Of a stretch of 64,000 bases of DNA, positions 42,414 to 49,472 are shown one piece after another. How positions within the stretch are numbered: position 1 is the stretch's first letter; each line of letters begins with the position of its first letter. The DNA is taken from assembly GCA_029202525.1 (NCBI GenBank), contig CP119325.1, forward strand, positions 4,500,001 through 4,564,000, read 5' to 3'. A program made the translations under genes and the position numbers. Origin of the DNA: Candidatus Pseudomonas phytovorans (GTDB lineage: Bacteria > Pseudomonadota > Gammaproteobacteria > Pseudomonadales > Pseudomonadaceae). Below the pieces are notes generated by a model. That model saw only the letters and a program-made list of their open reading frames with translations, searched no databases and had not been told where the DNA came from.

Positions 42414-43064
42414 TCAACTCTCACCCCTGATCAACACCAGAGCAGTGGCTTTCAGTACTGCTTCCAGATCCTTTTCGAACACCGTTTCGCCAGCATACGA
42501 GCCGTCTGCGTATACCTCGTATCTGATCTCGTGCTTGCGGTTCAGCCAGCGCAGGGTGGTCATGGTTCTCTCCCCCACGGTGATGATGTTCGTCTTGATC
42601 AGTGGATTGAGCGGGTCGGGCTCTTTTGCGAAGTCTGTATCTATCACTACCACCCGTTGGGTAAGCGCAGCTGCGTAGCTGTACTCATAAGTGGCGACCT
42701 GCCTCGTGCCACACTCATAGAGCGACAGGATCCCATTGAGGCCCCCCTCTTTACGCGCAACACCCGATGGCGACTCGGCGGAAAGATTGCACCCTAGCTG
42801 CTCTATTGCTGACCTGGATGGCGATTCGACGGAAGGAGGTGTTGCTGCAATCCCACCCGTTCGCCTGGACCACGCTATGCTGGCGGCCAGCTGCTCCACG
42901 CTTGGAATACTGACCTCTGATGGCGGGCGCGCGGCGGCGGCAGCCTGCATCCGCTTCAACGTTTCTGCGTGACGTGGATTGTCTGACTGGCTTCGTATTT
43001 CCAGATCGGCCTGTACTAATCCCGAAGCAAACACTAAAAAGACAAAAAAACCATTCACTCGCAT
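42414..43064 (-). CDS. Secreted protein of unknown function
   Basis: A 216-residue protein from the ATG at 43064, with AGGAGGGG upstream. The signal peptide is MRVNGFFVFLVFASGLVQA. The mature part has a Ser/Pro-rich linker, two Cys and a C-terminal domain with TTLRWLNRKHEIRYEVYADG. No family recognised. Base composition is slightly lower in G+C than its neighbours, as is the following region. Confidence 0.7.
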   Translation of the reverse strand: MRVNGFFVFLVFASGLVQADLEIRSQSDNPRHAETLKRMQAAAAARPPSEVSIPSVEQLAASIAWSRRTGGIAATPPSVESPSRSAIEQLGCNLSAESPSGVARKEGGLNGILSLYECGTRQVATYEYSYAAALTQRVVVIDTDFAKEPDPLNPLIKTNIITVGERTMTTLRWLNRKHEIRYEVYADGSYAGETVFEKDLEAVLKATALVLIRGES

Positions 43065-43304
43065 ATTCGCCCCTCCTAGGCATGTGCCACATCGGCGCCT
43101 TTCAACCAAGCATTGAGCCGCTCACTACCTACCAAGACGGTCAAGCCCAGGCATTTTTCACCCTTGCGTATCAAGAGTCCGACTTCGCACCAAATTTTTC
43201 AGCAGAATGGCCTTATGGCCAGCGTTCGCTGTTGAATTCATCGTTTCGCTTATAGTCGTCTGGACTGTTTGTCAGGGGTATATTGCTGCGAGGCCTGAAC
43301 GGCA

Positions 43305-43661
43305 GCTATCGACCCGTTGCGGACATTCACCATGACATCTTCTGCGCCTATCAGATCGAGCGCCGCCCGCGCGGCGCATCGCGAGCTGCGCTCGCTCCTA
43401 CGTCTGTTTCGGGCCAATTATTCCTGGGGTTTTTGCGCGCGACCGCTTTGGCGCATGACGCAATATCGCGTCGTACAGACAAGGCTGTCGCGCGCACCTG
43501 TCACAGGCGTTACTGGCCCGAAACAAACGTAGGAGCGAGCGCAGCTCGCGATGCGCCGCGCGGGCGGCGCTCGATCGCATAGGCGCTGAAATTTTCAAGG
43601 CGGACACATCCGCACACCACACTAATCTCAACGCAAGGACCGTCCGCAACGGGTCGATAGC
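43305..43661. repeat. Nested long inverted repeat
   Basis: Two arms of 73 bp (43344-43416 and 43514-43586) are inverted copies with about three mismatches. They contain gatcgagcgccgcccgcgcg and the REP-like gcgagctgcgctcgctccta, and are separated by 97 bp. Outside them a second, perfect 20-bp inverted repeat (43305-43324 and 43642-43661, gctatcgacccgttgcggac) encloses the whole. No transposase gene or clear target duplication is seen. It occupies much of the 782-bp gap between 43065 and 43846. Confidence 0.85.
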
Positions 43662-43846
43662 GGCCAGTCGCGAATAACCGCTATCGTCCCATTGCTGACG
43701 CTCAGCGGGATCCTGGATAAAACCAGAAGTTTGGAGCGCAGCTCGGTGATCGGCGACTCTCATCATGAAGCTCGTCCGTTTCAACCCTCCCGCCCCGGGA
43801 GATGAACCGAGGCTGGGCGCTGTAGTGACAGCGCCCACAGTTGCGA
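43662..43846. other. Gene-free stretch with hairpins
   Basis: Contains the right half of an inverted repeat cgatagcgg/ccgctatcg (43655-43663 and 43678-43686) and a hairpin gggcgctg-tagtga-cagcgccc (43815-43836), the latter 11 bp past the stop of the minus-strand gene at 43847 and possibly its terminator. No gene seen. Confidence 0.5.
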
Positions 43847-44269
43847 TCAGGCGGGATGAATCATCACACTGATACGGCGACGCTCAACGACTTTCTGAGA
43901 GCCGGGCGCCCCGATAAGCCTGTCAAAGGTGACAGTGGTGTCGGCGTTTGTTGCCGGATTTGGTATGACGCGTATCACCTGATAATCCTGGCCTTCTTGC
44001 GCTTGCGGCTGGAGTTTGACAGTACCGGTGTCCGGCGTACTGGCAACCCAGGTTTCACCGGGCGACAGTGCAAGCCTGGCGGAGTAGGTATCTCCTGCCA
44101 CGCTGTGGAAGGTGCAGCCATCGATCACCTGCGCTTGGGCAGGGCAATGGGCGGCCTTGGCACCGGGACGCAGTGGGTTGTCGATGGCGTAAGTGATGCC
44201 TGGCGCATCGGCGAACGCCAGCGACCCGAGGGTGCTGGCCAGAAGAGCGACGAAAAGCTTTGCCCGCAT
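43847..44269 (-). CDS. Secreted protein of unknown function (possibly chagasin-like)
   Basis: A 140-residue protein with a signal peptide ending GSLAFA. The mature 120 residues appear beta-rich with two Cys, and contain ALSPGETWVASTPDTGTVKL and a C-terminal VVERRRISVMIHPA. The pattern loosely recalls I42/chagasin-type protease inhibitors, but the match is too weak to assign. AAGGAAG lies before the ATG. An 18-bp perfect palindrome overlaps its promoter region. Confidence 0.65.
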   Translation of the reverse strand: MRAKLFVALLASTLGSLAFADAPGITYAIDNPLRPGAKAAHCPAQAQVIDGCTFHSVAGDTYSARLALSPGETWVASTPDTGTVKLQPQAQEGQDYQVIRVIPNPATNADTTVTFDRLIGAPGSQKVVERRRISVMIHPA

Positions 44270-44294
44270 TGCAGTGCTTCCTTGTGTGCAAAAT

Positions 44295-44312
44295 CAGTTT
44301 GTATACAAACTG
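44295..44312. promoter_or_regulatory. Perfect 18-bp palindrome (GntR-like operator)
   Basis: cagtttgtatacaaactg is fully self-complementary and is followed directly by TATAAT (44313-44318). The TTGTATACAA core is the sort of site used by GntR/FadR-type repressors. It lies in the divergent region between the secreted protein (start 44269) and the TetR gene (start 44420). The cognate regulator is not encoded next to it. Confidence 0.6.
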
Positions 44313-44384
44313 TATAATCGATCGCGAGCTTGCGTCAACGTATCTCCACAGCCCGGCCCAGTCTGCAATCTTTTCAACAGGTGC

Positions 44385-44413
44385 TTGACCAGGGAGAACG
44401 ATCGTTCTACCTT
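44385..44413 (+). promoter_or_regulatory. TetR promoter with AGAACGATCGTTCT operator
   Basis: A -35-like TTGACC (44385-44390) and a weak -10 (about 44408-44413) flank the perfect 14-bp palindrome agaacgatcgttct (44395-44408). The palindrome lies within the promoter just before the TetR gene, the usual layout for TetR autorepression. Confidence 0.65.
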
Positions 44414-44419
44414 AGCTAC

Positions 44420-44998
44420 ATGGATAAGCCAATGACCGATACACGCGAAAAAATCCTGGCGACTGCTGAGAAGCTGATTTACGAAAACGGGATCCACGCC
44501 ACTGGCATGGACCTGTTGGTAAAGACTTCGGGCGTAGCACGTAAAAGTATTTATCGCTATTTTGCGAATAAAGACGATGTTGCAGCGGCGGCATTGAATG
44601 CACGTGATATACGCTGGATGCAGTGGTTCAAAACCGAATGTGAAAAAGCGCAATCTGCGCAAGATCGAATCATCAGCATTTTTGATGTACTTCAAAGCTG
44701 GTTCGAGTCAGACGGTTTCCGAGGCTGTGCTTTCATCAACACAGCTGGAGAAGTTGGCGATGCAGACGACCCTGTTCGACAGATCGCAAAATTGCATAAA
44801 CAAAAGCTACTGGACTTCACGCTAGAGCTGACCAACGAACTAGGTGTTAAAGATCCGGCTGCCTTGGCCAGGCAATTGTTTGTGCTGATAGAGGGCACGA
44901 TAACCGTGGCCCGCGTAATGGGTGATTATACGGCGGTCGATAGTGCAAGAGAAATCGCCAAGCTATTACTCAAAGAAGCACAGCGTGTAAGCACTTAA
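44420..44998 (+). CDS. TetR-family transcriptional regulator
   Basis: A 192-residue TetR-type repressor from the ATG at 44420 (or 44432, four codons on). The HTH is TGMDLLVKTSGVARKSIYRY and the C-terminal domain is the helical ligand pocket. The DUF1348 gene begins 53 bp downstream with no terminator between, so the two are probably co-transcribed from the operator-bearing promoter. The coding sequence is noticeably richer in A+T than the surroundings, hinting at later acquisition. Confidence 0.9.
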   Translation: MDKPMTDTREKILATAEKLIYENGIHATGMDLLVKTSGVARKSIYRYFANKDDVAAAALNARDIRWMQWFKTECEKAQSAQDRIISIFDVLQSWFESDGFRGCAFINTAGEVGDADDPVRQIAKLHKQKLLDFTLELTNELGVKDPAALARQLFVLIEGTITVARVMGDYTAVDSAREIAKLLLKEAQRVST

Positions 44999-45051
44999 CG
45001 CTCCAGAAACACCCACTCAAACACACCATCCAAAAGTTTGGAGGCACCACC

Positions 45052-45528
45052 ATGTCCAACGAACAAGCTCGTCCGCCACTTCCTCCTTTCACTCGCGAAT
45101 CGGCGATTGAAAAGGTCCGACTCGCTGAGGATGGCTGGAATACCCGCGAGCCTGCAAAAATTGCGCTCGCCTACACGCTGGACACCCAATGGCGTAACCG
45201 CGCCGAGTTTGCAACCAATCGCGAAGAAGCCCAGGCCTTCCTCACTCGCAAGTGGAAGAAAGAGCTGGACTACCGCCTGATCAAGGAGCTCTGGGCCTTC
45301 ACTGACAACCGCATCGCTGTCCGTTACGCCTACGAGTGGCACGACGATTCGGGTAACTGGTTCCGTTCCTACGGCAATGAGAACTGGGAGTTTGAAGCAG
45401 ATGGCTTGATGCACCGCCGCTTCGCTTGCATCAACGACATGCCCATCAAGGAAAGCGAGCGTAAGTTCCACTGGCCACTGGGCCGCCGCCCGGATGATCA
45501 CCCAGGTCTGACTGAACTGGGCCTGTAA
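45052..45528 (+). CDS. DUF1348 / SnoaL-like (NTF2-fold) protein
   Basis: A 158-residue cytoplasmic protein. The family pattern AEDGWNTREPAKIALAYT, then YEWHDDSGNWFRSYGNENWE and RKFHWPLGRRPDDHPGLTEL is clear. DUF1348 proteins have the NTF2/SnoaL cone fold and no settled function. GGAGG lies before the ATG. It is the likely target of the preceding TetR repressor. Confidence 0.88.
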   Translation: MSNEQARPPLPPFTRESAIEKVRLAEDGWNTREPAKIALAYTLDTQWRNRAEFATNREEAQAFLTRKWKKELDYRLIKELWAFTDNRIAVRYAYEWHDDSGNWFRSYGNENWEFEADGLMHRRFACINDMPIKESERKFHWPLGRRPDDHPGLTELGL

Positions 45529-45536
45529 GTCATGCT

Positions 45537-45576
45537 AAACCTGATCCTTTTCAGATAAAGGATCAGGTTTTTATTT
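45537..45576 (+). terminator. Intrinsic terminator of the TetR/DUF1348 unit
   Basis: aaacctgatccttt / aaaggatcaggttt, a perfect 14-bp stem with a 6-nt loop, runs into ttattt 9 bp after the DUF1348 stop. Confidence 0.9.
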
Positions 45577-45608
45577 GGCCATCCGCAGGCGTTGTCCCTA
45601 CCCGCTGT

Positions 45609-45776
45609 TCATTCCGATGCAAACGACGGCCGTTCCGCGAACCATGCCACTGCCAACGCCTTGAACGCCTCAGCCGAAGGCGTCAGCGGATAGCGCTGGT
45701 CATGCGCCAGTACGATGCTATGCGTTGGCAGTTTCTCCTCGGTCCTGGCCCCGGATATCGCCAGCAGTGCATCGAT
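45609..45776 (-). pseudogene. C-terminal remnant of a LysR-type regulator
   Basis: Reading the minus strand from about 45776 to the TGA at 45609-45611 gives a LysR-like end, with LPTHSIVLAHDQRYPLTPSA and then AFKALAVAWFAERPSFASE before the stop. There is no helix-turn-helix domain and no start; upstream the frame does not continue into a regulator. It appears to be a decayed, truncated gene. The rest of 45529-46048 holds the terminator and the response-regulator promoter region. Confidence 0.45.
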
Positions 45777-45962
45777 CCTGAAAGATCCAGGCCTGCTTGG
45801 CGCTGCATTTCCCGGTTTGCTATGACAGATGCGAGCAGCACTCTACCCAGGCGGGTGCCTCCGCGTTCGCCTGGGTTTGTATTTCAGTTTTGCGCGAAAA
45901 CTGGAGAAATACACAAACCCCATTAAATTCAGCGCCTTGATCCCTTTGCTGTATGTGGGCCG

Positions 45963-46017
45963 GATACACTGCAATACAAACCCCCGCAGGCAAACGCGAA
46001 CGGGCTCGATACACTGC
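45963..46017. promoter_or_regulatory. GATACACTGC direct repeats before the response regulator
   Basis: gatacactgc occurs at 45963-45972 and 46008-46017, 45 bp apart, upstream of the start at 46049. Related sequences recur upstream of the DoxX gene (48091-48122). They may be binding sites of the response regulator itself. Confidence 0.45.
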
Positions 46018-46048
46018 GGACATCCCCCCTTGCACAGGAACGCAGCGC

Positions 46049-46789
46049 ATGGAACACGTCGATCACATCCTGATCGTCGACGACGACCGCGAGATCCGCG
46101 AACTGGTCGGCAACTACCTGAAGAAGAACGGCCTGCGCACCAGCATCGTCGCTGACGGCCGGCAGATGCGCGCGTTTCTTGAAGCCAACAGCGTCGACCT
46201 GATCGTCCTCGACATCATGATGCCCGGCGACGATGGCCTGCTGCTGTGCCGCGAACTGCGCGCCGGTAAGCACCGCAACACACCGGTGCTGATGCTGACG
46301 GCCCGCAACGATGAAACCGACCGCATCATCGGCCTGGAAATGGGCGCCGACGACTACCTCACCAAGCCGTTCTCGGCCCGCGAACTGCTCGCCCGGATCA
46401 ATGCCGTGTTGCGCCGCACGCGCATGCTGCCACCCAACCTCACCATCAGCGAAAGCAACCGCCTGCTTCGCTTCGGCCAATGGCGTCTGGATACCACCGC
46501 ACGGCACCTGCTGGACAGCGAAGGTACTCTCGTGGCCCTGAGTGGTGCCGAGTACCGCCTGTTGCGGGTGTTTCTCGATCACCCGCAGCGGGTGCTCAGC
46601 CGCGAGCAATTGCTGAACCTTACCCAGGGCCGAGAAGCCGATATCTTCGACCGCTCCATCGACCTGCTGGTCAGCCGCCTGCGCCAGCGCTTGGGTGACG
46701 ATGCCCGCGAACCCAGCTGCATCAAGACCGTGCGCAGCGAAGGCTATGTGTTCTCGTTGCCGGTACAACTGCTTGAGTCGCCATCATGA
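46049..46789 (+). CDS. OmpR-family two-component response regulator
   Basis: A 246-residue regulator. The receiver domain (about residues 6-118) has the acidic pair DDD (11-13), phospho-acceptor D55 in IVLDIMMPGDDG and Lys in DYLTKPF. The C-terminal winged helix carries LSGAEYRLLRVFLDHPQRVL and IKTVRSEGYVFSL. Start at 46049 has AGGAAC upstream. It overlaps the kinase gene by 4 bp. Confidence 0.93.
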   Translation: MEHVDHILIVDDDREIRELVGNYLKKNGLRTSIVADGRQMRAFLEANSVDLIVLDIMMPGDDGLLLCRELRAGKHRNTPVLMLTARNDETDRIIGLEMGADDYLTKPFSARELLARINAVLRRTRMLPPNLTISESNRLLRFGQWRLDTTARHLLDSEGTLVALSGAEYRLLRVFLDHPQRVLSREQLLNLTQGREADIFDRSIDLLVSRLRQRLGDDAREPSCIKTVRSEGYVFSLPVQLLESPS

Positions 46790-48072
46790 AATGGCCACGC
46801 ACCCTGGCCGCGCGCATGGCACTGATCTTCTTCACCGGCCTGGTGCTGGCCTACGGTTTGTCATTTGGCCTGCAGGCCTACGAGCGCTACATCAGCAGCC
46901 GCTCGATGATGCTCAGTAACCTGGAGCAGGACGTTGCCACTTCGGTGGCCATCCTCGACCGCCTGCCCGCAGCCGAACGTGCCGCCTGGCTGCCGCGCCT
47001 GGAACGGCGTACCTACCGCTACCGCCTCGACCACGGTCTGACCGGCGAGGCGATGCCCGGCAGCGACCCGCCCATGGCTGCCGAGTCGATCGTAAAAGCC
47101 ATCGGCAGCGACTACCGCCTGACCTTCCAGGACATCCCCGGCCCGAATGCCCACTTCCAGGCGCACCTTCGCCTGGCTGACGGTGCACCGCTGACCATCG
47201 ACGTCACCCCATCGCCGGTCCCGGTGGCCCGCTGGCTGCCCATGGTGCTGCTGGTCCAACTGGCCGTATTGTTGCTGTGCACCTGGTTGGCAGTGCACCT
47301 GGCCATAGGCCCGCTCACCCGCCTGGCCCGCGCCGTGGACAACCTCGACCCGGACAAACCCGGCGTGCAACTGGATGAAAGCGGCCCCCGCGAGGTGCGC
47401 TACGCCGCCGTGGCCTTCAATGCCCTGCAGGCACGCATTAGCGCCCACCTGAAGGAGCGCATGCAGTTGCTGGCAGCCATCTCTCACGACCTGCAAACGC
47501 CGATTACACGCATGAAGCTGCGTGTCGAGGTGATGGACGAAGGAGTCGAGAAGGACAAACTGTTCAGCGACCTGGGCGAGATGGAGCACCTGGTGCGCGA
47601 AGGCGTAGCGTACGCCCGCAGCATGGACACCAGCACTGAAGCGCCGTGCAGGGTCAACCTTGATGCCTTCCTCGACAGCCTGGTGTTCGACTACCAGGAC
47701 AGCGGCGCCCAGGTGGCGCGCCATGGCAGCACCGGCAGCCTGCTGGAAACCCGCCCGCATGCCTTGCGCCGAGTGCTGGTGAACCTGGTGGACAACGCCC
47801 TCAAGTTTGCCGGCGCCGCCGAGCTGGAGGTGGGCCGCGAGGGCGGCATGACCGTAATCCGTGTACTCGATAACGGGCCAGGAATTCCCGGTGACGAACT
47901 GGGCGAAGTACTCAAGCCATTCTACCGGGTGGAAGGGTCGCGCAACCGCAGCACCGGCGGCACCGGGCTCGGGCTGGCCATTGCCCATCAATTGATCCAG
48001 GCCATGGGCGGCCGACTGACCCTCAGCAACCGCGACAGTGGCGGGCTCTGCGCACAAATAGAGCTGGCCTGA
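46786..48072 (+). CDS. Two-component sensor histidine kinase
   Basis: A 428-residue membrane kinase with transmembrane segments at about 10-30 and 150-175 enclosing a small periplasmic sensor. A HAMP region is followed by the phospho-acceptor SHDLQTPITRMKLRVEVM (H234) and the catalytic domain with DNALKFAG, DNGPGIPGDEL and GGTGLGLAIAHQLI. It partners the preceding regulator. The nearby DoxX gene, sharing promoter motifs, is a plausible target. Confidence 0.93.
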   Translation: MKWPRTLAARMALIFFTGLVLAYGLSFGLQAYERYISSRSMMLSNLEQDVATSVAILDRLPAAERAAWLPRLERRTYRYRLDHGLTGEAMPGSDPPMAAESIVKAIGSDYRLTFQDIPGPNAHFQAHLRLADGAPLTIDVTPSPVPVARWLPMVLLVQLAVLLLCTWLAVHLAIGPLTRLARAVDNLDPDKPGVQLDESGPREVRYAAVAFNALQARISAHLKERMQLLAAISHDLQTPITRMKLRVEVMDEGVEKDKLFSDLGEMEHLVREGVAYARSMDTSTEAPCRVNLDAFLDSLVFDYQDSGAQVARHGSTGSLLETRPHALRRVLVNLVDNALKFAGAAELEVGREGGMTVIRVLDNGPGIPGDELGEVLKPFYRVEGSRNRSTGGTGLGLAIAHQLIQAMGGRLTLSNRDSGGLCAQIELA

Positions 48073-48090
48073 CAGGCATCAGTACAAACC

Positions 48091-48122
48091 GATACACAAC
48101 CCCACCCACCCCGACACACTGC
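48091..48122. promoter_or_regulatory. GATACACAAC/GACACACTGC repeats before the DoxX gene
   Basis: gatacacaac (48091-48100) and gacacactgc (48113-48122) are 22 bp apart and resemble the repeats upstream of the response-regulator gene. They lie in the 107-bp gap between the kinase and DoxX genes. Confidence 0.4.
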
Positions 48123-48179
48123 AGATAACTCCCACCCACACACTCCCGGCCACTTAACCACAACCCGGGAGCCCTCTTG

Positions 48180-48668
48180 ATGAAAACACTCACCCATACT
48201 TTGAATACGTTCGACCAATTCGGCACCTGGAGTGCCGACCTGCCTTTGCGGCTGTTCCTGGCCTGGGAGTTTTTTGAATCAGGGCTGGAGAAACTCAACG
48301 GCAACAACTGGTTCGCCGACCTGCAAACCAGCTTCCCGTTCCCTTTCAACCTGCTGCCCGCCGGGCTGAACTGGCAGCTTTCGATGTGGGCGGAGCTGAT
48401 ACTGCCGTTGTTGCTTGTGCTCGGGCTGGGTACCCGCCTGGCATCTTTGGGCCTGATGGTAGTGACCATGGTGGCGATTGCTGCCGTGCACTGGCCCGCG
48501 CACTGGTCGAGCCTGGCTGAACTGGCGCAAGGGTATGCGATTACCGACCACGGCTTTGGCAACTATAAACTGCCGCTGATCTACCTGGTGGCGCTGCTAC
48601 CGTTGCTGCTCAAGGGGGCCGGGCGACTGAGCCTGGATCACTGGCTGAGGGTGCGGTTCTACAGGTGA
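48180..48668 (+). CDS. DoxX-family membrane protein
   Basis: A 162-residue protein with four hydrophobic segments. DLPLRLFLAWEFFESGLEKL is the family start and MWAELILPLLLVLGLGTRLA the second block. DoxX proteins take part in redox balance, and some (HvfX group) belong to copper-binding peptide loci; no such peptide gene is seen here. ATG at 48180 follows a GGGAG. Likely regulated by the upstream two-component system. Confidence 0.88.
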   Translation: MKTLTHTLNTFDQFGTWSADLPLRLFLAWEFFESGLEKLNGNNWFADLQTSFPFPFNLLPAGLNWQLSMWAELILPLLLVLGLGTRLASLGLMVVTMVAIAAVHWPAHWSSLAELAQGYAITDHGFGNYKLPLIYLVALLPLLLKGAGRLSLDHWLRVRFYR

Positions 48669-48692
48669 TGTCGCCGGGGCCATTGCTGCAGG

Positions 48693-49259
48693 TCAGTCTT
48701 CCAGCGGCTTTGGTGGTGCTGCAGGCTTGGCCGGTTTGACCGGCTTGGCGGGTTTGCTGTCTTTGGCTTTGGTTTCCGCTGCCGCTGCCGCTGCCACCGG
48801 CTCAGGTGCAGCCACGGCCTTTTCGCTGGCGGGCAGTTCATCGACAGCCTTGAGGATTACCTGCGGGTCTATGGCTCCGCCACTGTCGTCATCCTTGAGC
48901 ATGTGCCGCTCACCGTCCTTGCCCACCAGTATCACCTTGGTGCCCTTGCTCGCACCCAGTTTCAGTTCACGGATCAGGGCCATGGTGGTCTGCTGTTCGA
49001 GGTTCTTGTCTTCGCGCATGCCCATCATGTTGGCAACGCTGTACAGCACCAGGTTGCGCTCCTTGAAGGCGGCCTGGGTAGCCGGGTCTTCAAGCGCCTT
49101 GTTCAACCCGCGCAAGGTGGGGTCGGCACTGCTGGGCGCGATGACCACCAATGGCCGGGCCTTCCCCAGTTCCTTGGCCAGCGGCGCATCGCTGTCGGCG
49201 GCAAACAGCGGGGAAGCTACGACGAGCAGGGTGGCGAGGGTCAGTGACCGGGCAAGCAT
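48693..49259 (-). CDS. DUF4174-family periplasmic protein
   Basis: A 188-residue protein with a signal peptide ending ASPLFAAD. The DUF4174 core has RPLVVIAPSSADPTLRGLNK and TKVILVGKDGERHMLKDDD, which looks like a thioredoxin-like fold without the Cys pair. The C-terminus is a Lys/Pro/Ala-rich tail (KPAKPVKPAKPAAPPKPLED) that could contact the envelope or nucleic acid. The start at 49259 is chosen because AAGGAG then sits 6 bp upstream; an ATG two codons earlier touches that site. It is convergent with the DoxX gene. Confidence 0.8.
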   Translation of the reverse strand: MLARSLTLATLLVVASPLFAADSDAPLAKELGKARPLVVIAPSSADPTLRGLNKALEDPATQAAFKERNLVLYSVANMMGMREDKNLEQQTTMALIRELKLGASKGTKVILVGKDGERHMLKDDDSGGAIDPQVILKAVDELPASEKAVAAPEPVAAAAAAETKAKDSKPAKPVKPAKPAAPPKPLED

Positions 49260-49472
49260 GCGCATCTCCTTGACTTGAGCATAAAACAAAGACTACGAAC
49301 AACTCGGAAAGATCCGACGTGCGAGCCTAAACCAACCAGGCACTGGGGTGTTAGGGCGAAAGGTAACTTGCCATTGCCGGGCTCCCGACGCCCCTGCGCC
49401 ATGCCTGATACAACTTGAGCATAGCGCAGGTCCGCGGCGTTGAGGCGGCAAGGTCAGGCTTTGCAGCCCCGT

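Noticed and set aside
43398..43838. A minus-strand frame of 146 codons in the large inverted repeat region
   Set aside because: Its translation is made largely from the repeat arms and shows the same peptide pattern (AHRELRSLLRLFRA) on both strands, as expected from a palindrome.
46861..48057. A 398-codon minus-strand frame opposite the histidine kinase
   Set aside because: Antisense to a clear kinase with intact H, N and G boxes.
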